DNA from: Byssothecium circinans
Lineage: Eukaryota > Ascomycota > Dothideomycetes > Pleosporales > Massarinaceae
NCBI GenBank assembly: GCA_010015675.1
Contig: ML977059.1
Location: 59,665-82,560 of the forward strand
DNA: 22,896 nt
Direction of reading: 5' to 3'
Shown: piece after piece, positions 1 to 9,766 of the stretch
How positions within the stretch are numbered: the stretch's first letter is position 1
Layout of the letters: each line of letters opens with the position of its first letter
Notes under the pieces: generated by a model
What the model saw: only the letters and a program-made list of their open reading frames with translations
What the model was told of the DNA's origin: nothing
The model's database searches: none
Position numbers and translations under genes: made by a program

Positions 1-266
1 TTGGCCATTTCTCGTGCGCGAGCGTGCGAGGGAGGAAAACCGCGTGCGTCTTCTTCGAGGATCCATTGTACAAGAAAGTCTTCTTGTTGTGGAGTTAATC
101 GCTGCTGGTATACGTGGCTGTTTTGGTTGCTCTGTACACCGCGTATACGCGTTGAGAGCGTTGATTGCGGGATGTTGTAGGCCTTTGCAGCAGCTCGTTG
201 GCTGCGAAAAACACCAGAATTAAGATCGTCAATAGCTGCTAGAATAGCTGCTTCACGGGTATCCAT
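1..266 (-). CDS. Fot1/pogo-family transposase, N-terminal fragment
   Basis: An open frame starts at ATG 266 and runs 88 codons off the left edge without a stop. It begins MDTREAAILAAIDDLNSG and has a helix-turn-helix typical of the psq/CENP-B DNA-binding part of pogo transposases: RAAAKAYNIPQSTLSTRIRG at about residues 24-43. This is followed by the usual second-HTH lead-in with RLTPQQEDFLVQWI. In this family the domain binds the element's own ends; the DDE catalytic domain would lie outside the window. No RIP-like damage is visible in the portion seen, so this copy may be recent or intact, but that cannot be judged from 88 codons. The family call is secure; activity is unknown. Confidence 0.75.
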   Translation of the reverse strand, partial: MDTREAAILAAIDDLNSGVFRSQRAAAKAYNIPQSTLSTRIRGVQSNQNSHVYQQRLTPQQEDFLVQWILEEDARGFPPSHARAREMA

Positions 267-358
267 TTTGGGTGGCTGGGTGATGAGAAATCACGAGTGG
301 TGAGCGAGGTGTTGAGTTTTGGCAAGTGATCAGCATCCCTGGGTGATCAGGAACCCTG
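1..358 (-). mobile_element. Fot1/pogo-like DNA transposon, 5' end (runs off left edge)
   Basis: The window opens inside a DNA transposon read on the minus strand. It contains the first part of a pogo-type transposase, followed by about 90 bp of non-coding terminal sequence. The proposed terminus is at 358, where the minus strand reads TA then CAGGGTTCC; TA (359-360) would be the target-site duplication. Just inside the end are two tandem 17-bp copies of a CAGGG-N4-TGATCA unit (minus strand, about 358-325), the kind of subterminal repeat that often binds transposase. The other terminus is outside the window, so the exact boundary is inferred from the TA and the repeat. The element ends 5 bp beyond the stop codon of the neighbouring gene at 363. 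Confidence 0.65.
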
Positions 359-362
359 TACG

Positions 363-1060
363 CTAGCTTAGCGGCGCGCAAGCGAGAAGGTCCAAGCTCT
401 TAAATAAATCCGGGTGTCCCAGCGCCTGATTCAATCGAAGCGCCTCGAAAGTTTCGCTATCGGTGCTGTGCGCGTGACGTAATGTGGTCAGCCTTGCCTT
501 TCTCCGAGATAGCAAACGCATATCATCCAAACTTACAGGTTTCCACGTCTATCCAAGTACTCCGCCCATGTAGCAGTGATAGCGACCATGACGTCTAAAT
601 AGCAATCATGTAGCATATCTCGCACCAACGCGCCGTCAGCACCGGCATACGGTGACCATTCCTCCATTTCACTCTGCCTCTTTTTTCCCTTTCCTCTCCC
701 TGGACCTAACCAGTGATTGGCGTGTTCGGCCTTCTTATAAATCTCTTCAATTACTGTTGTACATCTTCTCAAGCTCTTCGAAAGGGCTTTGATCTGCTTC
801 TTGCTGAACAATGGCTGCTCAGGATCCGTGTACATCGGCAGCGTGAGCCTGTCGTTCAATGTAGATAGTATACCGGAGAGAGCGAACAATCTCTCCGGAA
901 GGTAGGTGAATTTGGCCTCCTGGTTTGGGTGGAGATGATTGAGGGAGTGGAGGAGGATACCAGCGGTGCGGAGTGTGGGCTGGAGGATTTTGAGATGGGC
1001 GAGAAGGGTTGCAGGATCGCTGGTGCGCTCCATTTCGACCGTCTCAATTTTTCGAAGCAT
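363..1060 (-). CDS. hypothetical protein, 208 aa, two exons
   Basis: I read exon 1 from ATG 1060 to 537 and exon 2 from 465 to the TAG at 365-363, with a 71-nt intron (536-466). The intron has donor GTAAGT, a CTGAC branch-like site and acceptor CACAG. Joining them restores a continuous frame in which RRGNL runs on into TDSETFEALRLNQALGHPDL. Without splicing, the frame stops immediately at the TAA inside the donor, which is why the intron is favoured. The protein is soluble, without a signal peptide or membrane segment, and rich in predicted helices. It has a basic stretch GPGRGKGKKR near residue 125. I do not recognise the family; it loosely resembles helical fungal hypotheticals. A second ATG lies nine codons in. 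A transposon terminus lies directly after the stop, so the original 3' UTR is probably displaced. Confidence 0.55.
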
Positions 1061-2272
1061 ATGGACAAGAGAGTGATAAAGAGGCGGGACAAGGAAACCT
1101 CAATTGAGCGCAAAGAAATGACAAGAGTAGTATCCGGAAAAGCGAAAAGCGGATGGGATACTGTTGAAGTTTCAAGCATCAACTGTCCTAGGCGTAGAAG
1201 AAACGAGCAGGGAAGACATGTTCAAGCTCCTTGCCTTTTAATAGTTCAACATGTCGCTAGCTCCAGGCGCACAGAAAGTCACGATGGGCAGGCATCGACA
1301 CGGAGAAGGCATCGCCAGGCGACCACGAGCTGAAGTCGTTCCCCTTAGTTTCACCTCCAGCCCCTGTCACCTCGGCTAATCTTTCCTGTAGCTATCTTCT
1401 CCACAGCCTCCACACACTCTTCTGGACCCGCCATGTTTTTCTTCTGCTCTCCTCGATGCTCTCTCCCGCACATGAATTTCCAACTGAGTATTCGCCCTAT
1501 TCAATGTGAACGTTCTCCATTTTCCCCCTAAGGAATGCCTCTCGCAATCATCCGCGACGTGCCGAAAACGTCAACGCGCGTCTCTTGCGTGCTTTGAGCT
1601 GATCATCATGTCAGCAAAATCGCAAGGAATATAAAACACAGGAACCAGGGGGCCGTAAAGTCAATCTCGACCTCACCTCATCCGACTTGCCCCGTCAACC
1701 TCACCGGCACCTTTTCACTAACAAATACCTCGACATCGTTCTTGCTTGCCGTTCGCACGCGAGTCCCCCGTGCGTCCCGCAAGGGCATACGCACAACGTG
1801 GCAACCACCTGGGCACCCCCACAAAACACGAGGGGTTCTGCCAACGTTTAGGGATATAATGGCCGATCGAAAGCCTCGTAAAGTATCGAATCCGTCATTC
1901 TAAGCATCACTGTGTATCACAGGCGAAAACAGCTCATGTGGGCAAATTAGAATGCATCATTGAGAACTACCTCCGACCCACAGGAATCGGATCAAAGCCT
2001 ACCATATCATCCCATCCCATATTAAGGGTATCAAAGCGCATGAAGAAATATTTTCGGCGTACCATCGTTATCGTAACCATTAAACAACCATGAAGAGTTG
2101 GATAGAAGGGAGGTGAAGGTTGAGCGAATAGCCATAAAGGCTGCCCGTTAAAACCGGTAACCACCAAAATACCCGAAGCCCTCTCGTTGTACCGCCGCCA
2201 CCGCCATCACCCACAACCATTATAAACATTACTTGACCGGCGGAGCATTCACCGAGGCGGTAGCGAAGACGC
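1061..2272. other. gene-free stretch between two minus-strand genes
   Basis: This 1.2-kb stretch shows only short overlapping frames on both strands with no splice-joined continuation that looks like a protein. The first 150 bp on the minus strand are the presumed promoter/5' leader of the 208-aa gene and are pyrimidine-rich. A TATA-like ATATAAAA lies near 1629 on the plus strand, but no credible gene follows it. Up to 2272 it includes the presumed 3' UTR of the CFEM gene. I see no tRNA or repeat here. Confidence 0.5.
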
Positions 2273-3183
2273 TTAGATCAGCAGCCAGACGGCGAGACCA
2301 ATGGCACCGGCGACGGGCATGCCGGTCATCTTGGGAGCAAGAGCAGGGGATGAGCTCGCGCCATTGGCGGCAGAAGAGGTGGCGGATCCGGCAGCGCTCG
2401 TGGCACTGCTGACACGCGACGATGCACCGGAGGCGGCAGAGGAGGCGGCAGAGCTTGCATTTGACGCAACTGAAGAGACGGCATCGCTTGCGCTCGATGC
2501 AACTGAGGAAGCTGCGCTGCTACAGTGAAGGTTAGAGAAGTGCTGTGATATGTGCGTGGATGTAAAAGAGTACATACCTAACACTGGACGCTCCGGAAGA
2601 AAGAGAGCCTGATGCGGACGAGATAGCTGAGCCGGCAGCGGATGTGGCCGAAGCTGCACCGCTGGAAGCAGATGAACCGGCACCACTAGTGGCAGAGGCA
2701 ACACCGCTCTGAGCAGACGACAGGACACTCAAGGCTCCAGTAGAAATGGCCCCGGCGCCTGAAGATGCGCTTGCTGAAGCAGCAATAGCTAAAAGGACAT
2801 GAGCGATAGCGAGACGGGGATCGGGTGAGTGAACTTACAGGCGCAGAAGGAGGTTCCGAAGGAGATGACACGAGCGGCATCCTGAGCATTGCACGCCTGG
2901 TTGGCGCAGTCGCGCACACCGTAGCCAAAGTTGGGGTTCGTGCAGTAGCAGACGACATCACCCTGACCACAGCCGAACTGAGACGTGGCGATAGACAACA
3001 TATTGCTTATGCATGTTTGCTATCGACCATTAGCGCGGTGTCCATGATCCGATCAATTGGACGATTGGATGAAGTTGCCGGCAATGGGGAAGGGGGTAGA
3101 CTTACACCACACTGCGGCAGAGAAGCGATGTCCTGGGCGACAGCGGCACCAGCGGCGACAAGGAGGACGAAAGATCTCATCAT
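2273..3183 (-). CDS. CFEM-domain, Ser/Ala-rich GPI-anchored protein
   Basis: Four exons (3183-3106, 3019-2839, 2788-2578, 2519-2273) join in phase into 238 aa. The introns have donors GTAAGT, GTAAGT and GTATGT. Residues 1-17 form a signal peptide (MMRSFVLLVAAGAAVAQ). Residues 18-86 are a CFEM domain with all eight cysteines (25, 29, 43, 50, 52, 64, 69, 85) and the Asp (47) in the C-x3-D-x2-C-x-C core, which in characterised CFEM proteins coordinates haem iron. Residues from about 88 to 205 are Ser/Ala-rich low complexity, expected to be O-glycosylated and extended. The C-terminus is hydrophobic (GAIGLAVWLLI), typical of a GPI-attachment signal. CFEM proteins sit at the fungal cell surface and act in haem/iron uptake, adhesion or host interaction; which applies here cannot be told. 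The first of two adjacent ATGs was chosen; the second works equally well. Confidence 0.9.
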
Positions 3184-4298
3184 GGCGTCGGACGGTATCA
3201 GGGGAGGATATGGTTTGTAGGCGTCGATTTGCTGGATAGGATACTAGCGAATAGGTGGGCAAAGGTAAGAGGTTCCGTAGAGGGTTCTGGCTGAGGATTG
3301 GTGAGGATGTTTGTTGCAAGAGATGGAAGAGGAGGAGGGCCGACGACGAGCAGTGTTTACCTTTATGTAGGAAACCAAACAAGCAGGTGGCTGGTGCGGG
3401 AAGGCACCTGCAGGAAGAAGCAACAGCATCATGAGTGAAGTGACGACGGTCGCCGTCGCCGTCGCTGGTGCAAACCGCCGACAGCCCTGGAGCGCCTTCC
3501 CGGTTTTCTCGCGGGCTACTGCAGTGGCAAGTGCGCAGCGCATTTGTGAAAGTTGAATGACGCTAATCCAATGCGGTGGTTGGAGATGATACCGATAGGC
3601 CCAACCTCCAGCAAATTCGTCAAGTCAACCACTTTAACCAGTGGCATTTTCTCACCTTCTGAGCGCCCTCGACTCAAGTGCTGGACGGCAGCAGGGATCA
3701 GGCTTTGGTCGGCCAGCACCAGACTAGAAAATCAAGGCACGGAACGGCATGCAAGAACCCAACCAGAGAGTGACGAGCTTCTGCTATTGGTCAATGGCTC
3801 TACGCTACCTCACTTTCAAGATTCTCGTGCAGTCGTGTTTTGGATGATGTGTACAACAGCTTGCTCGTGTAATTCGTCGCGCCGACACACAGACACGCAG
3901 ACACGCAATTCTGCGTCTCTGTGCGCTCAAAACGTCGAGTGTATGTCATCATGATGGCACAGATTCTCCTTCGTTCAACTCAAGCACGCCTCGATATGTA
4001 GTAAAAGCTTGGTTGCCGGCTGTTTGGTTTCCAGCCACCACCGATGCGGCGTGACGTTTATTGAACTTCCCGATGCCCGTTTTCACTTGATTTGACAGTG
4101 CAATCGCCCATCCCCCGCAATCTGCATGCTTGCTCCTATCGTATAGTACTGCGCCAGTCAAACATCGCGGGCATGCACCGTGCAAGCCTTGTGGCGCAGT
4201 TCTCTCAAGCAACAAGTGATGTACATACATATACCACGCGTCCTCCCACCCTGTGATGATGTTGAGCTGGAGCCGTTGGCCACCTCATTTCCTGCTTC
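3184..4298. other. gene-free stretch upstream of the CFEM gene and downstream of trpE
   Basis: This 1.1 kb holds the presumed promoter and 5' leader of the CFEM gene (right of 3184) and the trpE 3' UTR (left of 4298). Several frames of 60-130 codons are open on both strands, but most begin at non-ATG codons, overlap one another and look compositionally random. A short degenerate CA/GACACGCA-like run lies near 3885-3910. I see no RNA gene. Confidence 0.45.
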
Positions 4299-6413
4299 TC
4301 ACTGTTCTTCCAGGTGCTTCTTTTCAGCTGCCATGATGCACTGTGTGTTCGCACCTGATAGCGAGTCAGAACCGCGCTACTCGAAACGGGTCGATTCAAG
4401 CCCAAAACAAACTCACCCAGTTTATTGATCGTCTCTATCCACTCATCGTATGGATCTGAATCAAACACGATGCCGCCCTGTACCACTGTGAGCAATCTGA
4501 CAAGGTTACCATCTGGCAGACTCACCCCGGCTTGGAGATAAGCGATGCCGTCTTTCACAACCATGGTGCGGAGCGCAATGCATGTCTGTAAATCATCAGC
4601 GCTTCGAGTTCGCAGATCATGGGTAACATCACTCACGTCCATCGCACCCTCAATCACCTTGTCGCCATCCACACTGCCGTATCCGAAATAACCAACGGCA
4701 CCCGCATACACCCCGCGTTTCTCCTTTTCGAGCTCGGCGATGAGCTCCATTGCGCGCACTTTGGGCGCCCCGCTCACAGTACCTATTGAATCTCAGCAAC
4801 CTGTCTGACCTTGAACAATTCACGTACCGGCGGGAAATATGGAGCGAAATGCATCGAAACGTGTCTTGCCCGGTCGCAGCACGCCAGACACCTCGGAGAC
4901 CAAATGTTGTACATGCGAGAACTAATCTTGTTAGTATATTGGCGAACACATGACCATCATTCACAGGGTCCTATGGTTTCTACAATCTCTCGTGGTGGCA
5001 GGAAAGTGGGAAATAAGCGTACGGACCATAAAAAGGACCTACTTTCCTGCCACCGCGAGAGCACAATGTCATGGCAGAATGCGCACCTTTTGAACGACCA
5101 TCAGCTTGTCGACTCGCGTAGTGAGCGGATCACACACGCGATTTACGTCATTCCGTGCCAGATCGACTAGCATGACCTGTTATCGATGTAAGCTTCGACG
5201 CACGCCACTAGAGCATAATCGGGACCTACGTGCTCGGCCCGGTCCTTGATGGAATTCGCAAGCTCCTCTGCCAAAGCTGCATCTTCCCGCAGGGTCTTGC
5301 CTCTCTTCACTGTGCCTGCAATGGGATGTGTGATGATTCTCCCCAGCTCTTCCTTGACCAGCAACTCTGGACTTGCGCCCACAATTTGAAAGTCGTCGCA
5401 ATCCACATAAAAGAGATATGGCGAGGGGTTGACGTTCCGCAAATGTCGGTAGATATTGAAGGGATGCAGTGAAGTAGGCCTGGCGAATCTCTGGGAGGGG
5501 ACGGCTTGAATGATGTCGCCCACGTTGATGTGTTCTTTCAGCTTCTTGACATGGCCTTTGTAGCCGTCCTGGCCAATGTTCGACTTGTACTTGTAGCCCT
5601 CAACGATGGGCGATTGTTCCGGCATTGGTACCTCCCTCATTTTCAGTATCGCAATATATCTCCTGAGCGTCGCTGTTGCCTCCTCGTACGCCTTATCCAA
5701 ACCGTCTAAGCTGTCTGGCACTTTGACGTATGTAATGACCTTTACGACCTGCGCAAAGTGATCTAATGCTACTACGGTATCAAATAGCATGAACACACTC
5801 TCCGGCACGCCTAGCACATCCTTCATATCGTCCCGTCTTGTCTTCGGCTCAAAGTATTTGACGCAATCATATCCCACGTACCCAACAGCGCCACCGGTCA
5901 GTGGAGGTAGTTGTATGGAGGGCACGGTTGCCACGATACTCTTTGCGAGCTCCTTTTCGAGGATAGGCAGCGGATCTGCCTCTTCGCCATGACCGGGGCC
6001 CGTCTTGAGCACTTTACGGGGGTCCGCACCGACGAAACTGTACCTTCCTATGGTCTCGGTTGTGGCAGCACTTTCGAAAAGGAATGATAGTTTCGACTTT
6101 GATCTGGCCGCATTCAGCATTGTACCCCAAATGCTGCCATTGGTGCACCTCAGGCCTCCATTGCCCTTCCTTCTGGCCGTGACTCACTTCGCAGAGATTT
6201 TGAGATAGATGCTCGACGGTGTGAGGAACTCGGCTGATATTGAGGAAAAGACCGGAACGAGGTTTGGCGGGTTCGGAGACTTGATCGCGGCAGCCAGGAC
6301 TTCGCGCACCGTATCGAGCGATGGCTGTACTCCGAGCTAGATGGTGATGCGTCAGTTGGTGGCATTTTCGTCCCGAGAGCAGAAGTCGGACGTACATGTA
6401 CCTGAGACGCCAT
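4299..6413 (-). CDS. trpE: anthranilate synthase component I (TrpE)
   Basis: Converts chorismate plus ammonia (from a glutaminase partner) to anthranilate, the first step of tryptophan synthesis. Nine exons: 6413-6402, 6336-6188, 6103-5230, 5176-5087, 4921-4828, 4782-4637, 4585-4526, 4477-4417, 4354-4299. They join in phase to 513 aa, normal for fungal TrpE. Visible family signatures are FLFESA (the feedback-inhibitor region equivalent to LLES) in the N-terminal domain, then in the chorismate-binding domain [54 protein letters not shown] and [12 protein letters not shown]. No glutamine amidotransferase domain is present; in most ascomycetes that resides on the separate trifunctional TrpC protein. 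Exon 1 encodes only MASQ, because the genomic reading beyond it is out of frame; this start is less certain than the rest. The intron at 5086-4922 has a perfect TACTAAC branch site and carries an inverted-repeat insertion. The gene is divergent from the 6827 gene. Confidence 0.95.
4987..5061. repeat. inverted repeat, possible mini-MITE, inside a trpE intron
   Basis: Two 21-bp arms (4987-5007 and 5041-5061) are reverse complements with a single mismatch, around a 33-bp loop. The arm core is GGTGGCAGGAAAGT. The whole 75-bp unit sits inside the 165-nt intron 5086-4922 of trpE, which is much longer than the other trpE introns (45-84 nt). ACAAT occurs directly left of the left arm (4982-4986) and one base right of the right arm (5063-5067), so a small miniature element with a 5-bp target duplication is possible. 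In RNA it would form a strong hairpin between donor and branch site. Confidence 0.6.
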
Positions 6414-6826
6414 TTTCCGCAGACGTCCTTTACGGCTAGAGGCTTTTTACGTCTCAAAGGAATGGGGAGTACCGTCGGAACAGTGAATAGTGAGTTGTTT
6501 CTTTTTATCGGAGTCAGAAAACATTCCCATGCGACTATCGGCGGGGCCAATCCCACGCGCTCGGTAATGCGGATCATGGCCCGAGCTTGCCCCGCTATCC
6601 AAAAGCTATAATCAGCTGGACAACACGCATCCACTCCACTGTACACGCTGCAAGCACGTCAGTCGATTACCTACCGCTGGTCTATCTTCCCATTCTCTCT
6701 TCAAAAGCGCCTGCTTCTGCAGCCCATCTTTACCGCGCAATGCGCTTTTAACCTTTGCCGCCGCTCTTTCTTTGCGTCTTTCCTCTTGGTTCACCTGCAG
6801 GCTAGTTCCTCTTGCATAGCCTCCTA
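6414..6826. promoter_or_regulatory. divergent promoter of trpE and the 6827 gene, with a possible CPC1/Gcn4 site
   Basis: The 413 bp between the two ATGs must hold both promoters. On the trpE-coding strand a TGACTC core (plus-strand GAGTCA, 6511-6516) lies about 98 bp upstream of the trpE ATG. TGACTC(A/T) is the recognition core of Gcn4/CPC1, the general amino-acid control activator known to regulate fungal trp genes. The base after the core is C rather than A, so it is a partial match. The plus-strand side is pyrimidine-rich (about 6680-6800), as is common just upstream of fungal start sites. Confidence 0.35.
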
Positions 6827-7876
6827 ATGTGGTCTCCATCTCCCCCACACAAGCTCAAGGGCACAATGGGCTCGCCGCTCGACCTCACTAACGGCCGCCC
6901 ATGGACTCCTCCCGATACCGACTCAGACCACTTCTCCGAACAACGGCATGTTGCCGAAGAAAGCGACCCTGAAGATTGCGACAACCAATACACGTTCTCA
7001 CCGCATCCTCCAACTGTACGCGCCAAAATGGACGAAGGCCTGCCCCGAAGTCACTCTATGCCCTCGTCTCTCGTAGATAGTGGTTATGTTGAGTCTGCGC
7101 AGGACGTAGTCCCCCAGTATGCCGACCTTGAGGACCCCTACACGCCTCTAAAAGCTACAACACCCGACCCACACGCGCAAAATGGCATACCGCAATACCC
7201 TTACACGCCCGACTCGGCTCGAGTGCCATCTCGTAAATACACGCTTCCACCACTGTCTCCGCTTCCTCGAATGCCTTGGGATGCCAGCTCTTCATCGCCA
7301 GTACAAAATGCGCTGTCCTCGTGCGTAACACATCTGGAGAATTTGATCCAGACACGGCAACCGAATGATGACCAAATGGAATATATCATCACAAGGTTTG
7401 AAGAGATGGCGCAATTTCTTTCCGCACCTGAAGCTCAGTCACGACAGTCAGACGATCACTTGTTCTCCGAACTTGAACTTCCCTCGGGTCTCGGCATATC
7501 TGGCGAGGAGTTGACAAACGTCGATCAGAAGATAAGAGACGTGGATATGGCAGTGGAGTACATTCTTAAGGTTGGAAAATATATCGAAGATGTTTCAAGA
7601 CACACAGAAGATCTTAAGATGCGCTTCGATGAGGCCAAGCAGCTCAACTCCATCCAGACGGAGATCATCACAGATTTGCGGCGAATATTGAGCAACCAAC
7701 AGTACGAGATGAAGCAGTACAAGGAAGAACTGGAAGCAGATGTAGCCAGCGAAAAGCACGAGGAAGAGAAGGCGGCTCCTAAGGCTGATGTGAAGAGACC
7801 ATATCAAACAACGAGTTTCTGGACTGCAATCGGAGAAGCACTTGATGAGGTAGGAGAGCTGTGGCTTGAGTGGTGA
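6827..7876 (+). CDS. hypothetical coiled-coil protein, 349 aa
   Basis: A single uninterrupted frame from ATG 6827 to TGA 7874-7876. The first half (to about residue 180) is Pro/Ser/Thr-rich and probably disordered, with several SP/TP sites (TPPDTDSD, YTPLKATTPD, YPYTPDSA, LSPLPRMP) that look like proline-directed kinase targets. The second half is helical and heptad-like, from about residue 230 (NVDQKIRDVDMAVEYILKVG) to about 320, rich in Lys/Glu, so a coiled coil is likely. It ends in an aromatic/acidic tail (SFWTAIGEALDEVGELWLEW). There is no signal peptide or membrane segment. I do not recognise a named family. A second ATG (MGSPLDL) 13 codons in is a possible alternative start. The frame's length, steady codon composition and divergent position next to trpE make it a convincing gene. 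Confidence 0.8.
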   Translation: MWSPSPPHKLKGTMGSPLDLTNGRPWTPPDTDSDHFSEQRHVAEESDPEDCDNQYTFSPHPPTVRAKMDEGLPRSHSMPSSLVDSGYVESAQDVVPQYADLEDPYTPLKATTPDPHAQNGIPQYPYTPDSARVPSRKYTLPPLSPLPRMPWDASSSSPVQNALSSCVTHLENLIQTRQPNDDQMEYIITRFEEMAQFLSAPEAQSRQSDDHLFSELELPSGLGISGEELTNVDQKIRDVDMAVEYILKVGKYIEDVSRHTEDLKMRFDEAKQLNSIQTEIITDLRRILSNQQYEMKQYKEELEADVASEKHEEEKAAPKADVKRPYQTTSFWTAIGEALDEVGELWLEW

Positions 7877-9766
7877 TACTACCGACGATAACCGACACTG
7901 TCCTTTTGTCTATCGAACGTTTCCTATGTCTTGGGTACACGGCCTTTCGTCACGCATTACGGCCTCAATGCCTTTGTGTTTGTTTTTCACGGCGTCTACG
8001 ATTTGTCTTGCATTGGCGATGGTCAGCATTAGCACAGATACCCTTTACGCACATTGGATGTTGCTCCGGCGTGTTGCTTTACAGTCGATTTGAACCCCCT
8101 TTTGTACGTTACTCTACTCTAGCTTTGTGTTAATGCATCACGTAGTGCCGGGTGTCGGGTCCTCTGAGCAGAGGCCTTCCCAGCGCTTTGGGAGGAATCT
8201 TTGCGAGGCCGACCCCGACTTCGTCGTCTCTTCTCATCAATGATGATATGATGAACGTCACCCATCCGTCTCCGTTCACAAGTTTGGCTACGCGACCGAC
8301 GGAGTGTATCAGTGTGCAGGTGATGACCACCAGTGGCTTTTCGGAGTCGATCAATTCGCTCCCGCATAGCGTTCTTCCGAGCGTCCTTTCCCTCGCCATT
8401 GCCCCTCTCAAAAAAGGTCGTCGAATCCCACACACGCCGTTTCCAAGCAAAATCCCAGCAACTGCCTAATAGCGGCGATAGGGGCAGTTGCCAAATTTTG
8501 CGATACTTGTGGCCAGCGCTAAGGAAGTAGGCGTAGAATAACACTCCACGATAGGGAAGGAGCAGAGGACGTGCCTGTGCATAAGCCAGAGGTTGCTGCG
8601 AGAGGCCCTACGGAAGAGGGAGTCGCTATTGTATCGCTGGTTGAGGAGGAATTTGCGCCCTGCCCTGCGTGTGATGCTGTTTCCGAAGCAGCTTTCTCTT
8701 CATTACTCCAACTTGTCCTCAAATGGTTACTTGATTCCATTGCTGTTACGGGACCAAGAAACTAGGCTTCTCCAGAGCGCCGATGATATAACCCAAACAC
8801 GCCGCATGTCGAGCGGATAGTCGGACTTTTGCGACAACCACATATCATACCAAGCAGAGCCGCAGAGAAAGAAGTTCTTGTCAAGTGAGATCAAGATCTC
8901 CGCGCGCATGTCGGACGGAGGTCCTCACGTCCACAATGTTTCAGATACTCTTGGACGGCCTTGAGACCCCACGTGACGAGCGGTGCATCTCCGCCCGATG
9001 TCTGTTTTTCCTCTGGAATAATACTGGTTCGACGTATGATACACTAACCTGTGGTTTAAGATTCGCCGAGGACGAAGTATATTGTTGGTGATGTCCTACG
9101 CCGCGCCCGAGTTACCCGATTCGCAAGGCTGATCAGATTCACCAATTGCTAGAGTGGTGCGGACTTTCTGCAGCGGGTGACCATCGGGTCCTTGACGGCC
9201 ATGGCATCGGGAGAGCGTTGCCTACGCACCAGTCGTATTGCCTTGGATGGAATGGTTGCATCAGAAATGACAGGCGGAGTCTAGGCGGATTCTTACCAGG
9301 GCTTCCTTGAGCCGCTTGGCGCTCTGGTCTGACGGCTACAAAGACAGCGGCGGAGGTGAGGCCCGCAGCGGCGCAGCGTCTTCTCGCCAAGCCAGCGGAT
9401 GGAACGCTCGCTGTGAGTTGAAGCTGATGCGATGCCGCCTCTTCTGTCTTGTGTGCCTCAGCACGCTTTGCGTCTTGCGCAGCCACGGCAGCGCATTTTG
9501 CTCAGGACGTTGATTGGATTCCGCAAACGTATGGGGAGACCGCCCAGTAACTGCCCAGCCTTGGCCCTGGAGAGCCGTGTAAGAGGCCAAGCCCAAGGTC
9601 CATCTCCCAAGGTCTTGAGAGCGACTATATGCAACCATTTGTCTTGCCCTCTCCTGAGGCGAAGCCAGCCCTCTGAATATAACATGGCTATTGTGTCGTC
9701 AAGTGCGCTCTCGTACAAGCACCATCACCTTCATTGATGCTCAGCGACGCCTAACCAATTGCGGCC
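7877..9766. other. 1.9-kb stretch without a supported gene
   Basis: After the 3' UTR of the preceding gene the region has mid-GC sequence with frames open on both strands but no recognisable protein. The best candidate is on the minus strand, 8367-8119 (ATG start, 82 aa): a basic peptide containing SRGRPRKD, which resembles an AT-hook core, but a competing frame across the same bases is equally open. From 9130 to 9740 several overlapping frames exist on both strands, as expected of stop-poor sequence. I saw no splice-joined model with family motifs, no tRNA and no transposon end. Confidence 0.4.

Noticed and set aside
929..1333. 134-codon plus-strand frame opposite the 208-aa gene
   Set aside because: Starts inside the antisense of a better-supported spliced gene, and its composition looks like the complement of that gene.
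3553..3954. 133-codon plus-strand frame between the CFEM gene and trpE
   Set aside because: Begins at a non-ATG codon, has no recognisable motif, and includes a low-complexity ACACG run.
4650..4964. 104-codon minus-strand frame across trpE introns and exons
   Set aside because: Reads through two trpE introns in a different frame; the spliced trpE model fully explains the sequence.
6014..6646. 210-codon minus-strand frame covering the trpE 5' end
   Set aside because: Lies in the wrong frame relative to TrpE motifs and reads through introns 1 and 2; a shadow.
9020..9040. GGTTCGA reminiscent of a tRNA T-loop
   Set aside because: No pairing T-stem, no acceptor stem and no anticodon arm at the right spacing.
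9139..9740. Several overlapping 70-115-codon frames on both strands
   Set aside because: Mutually overlapping, without motifs or splice-joined extensions; explained by stop-poor composition.
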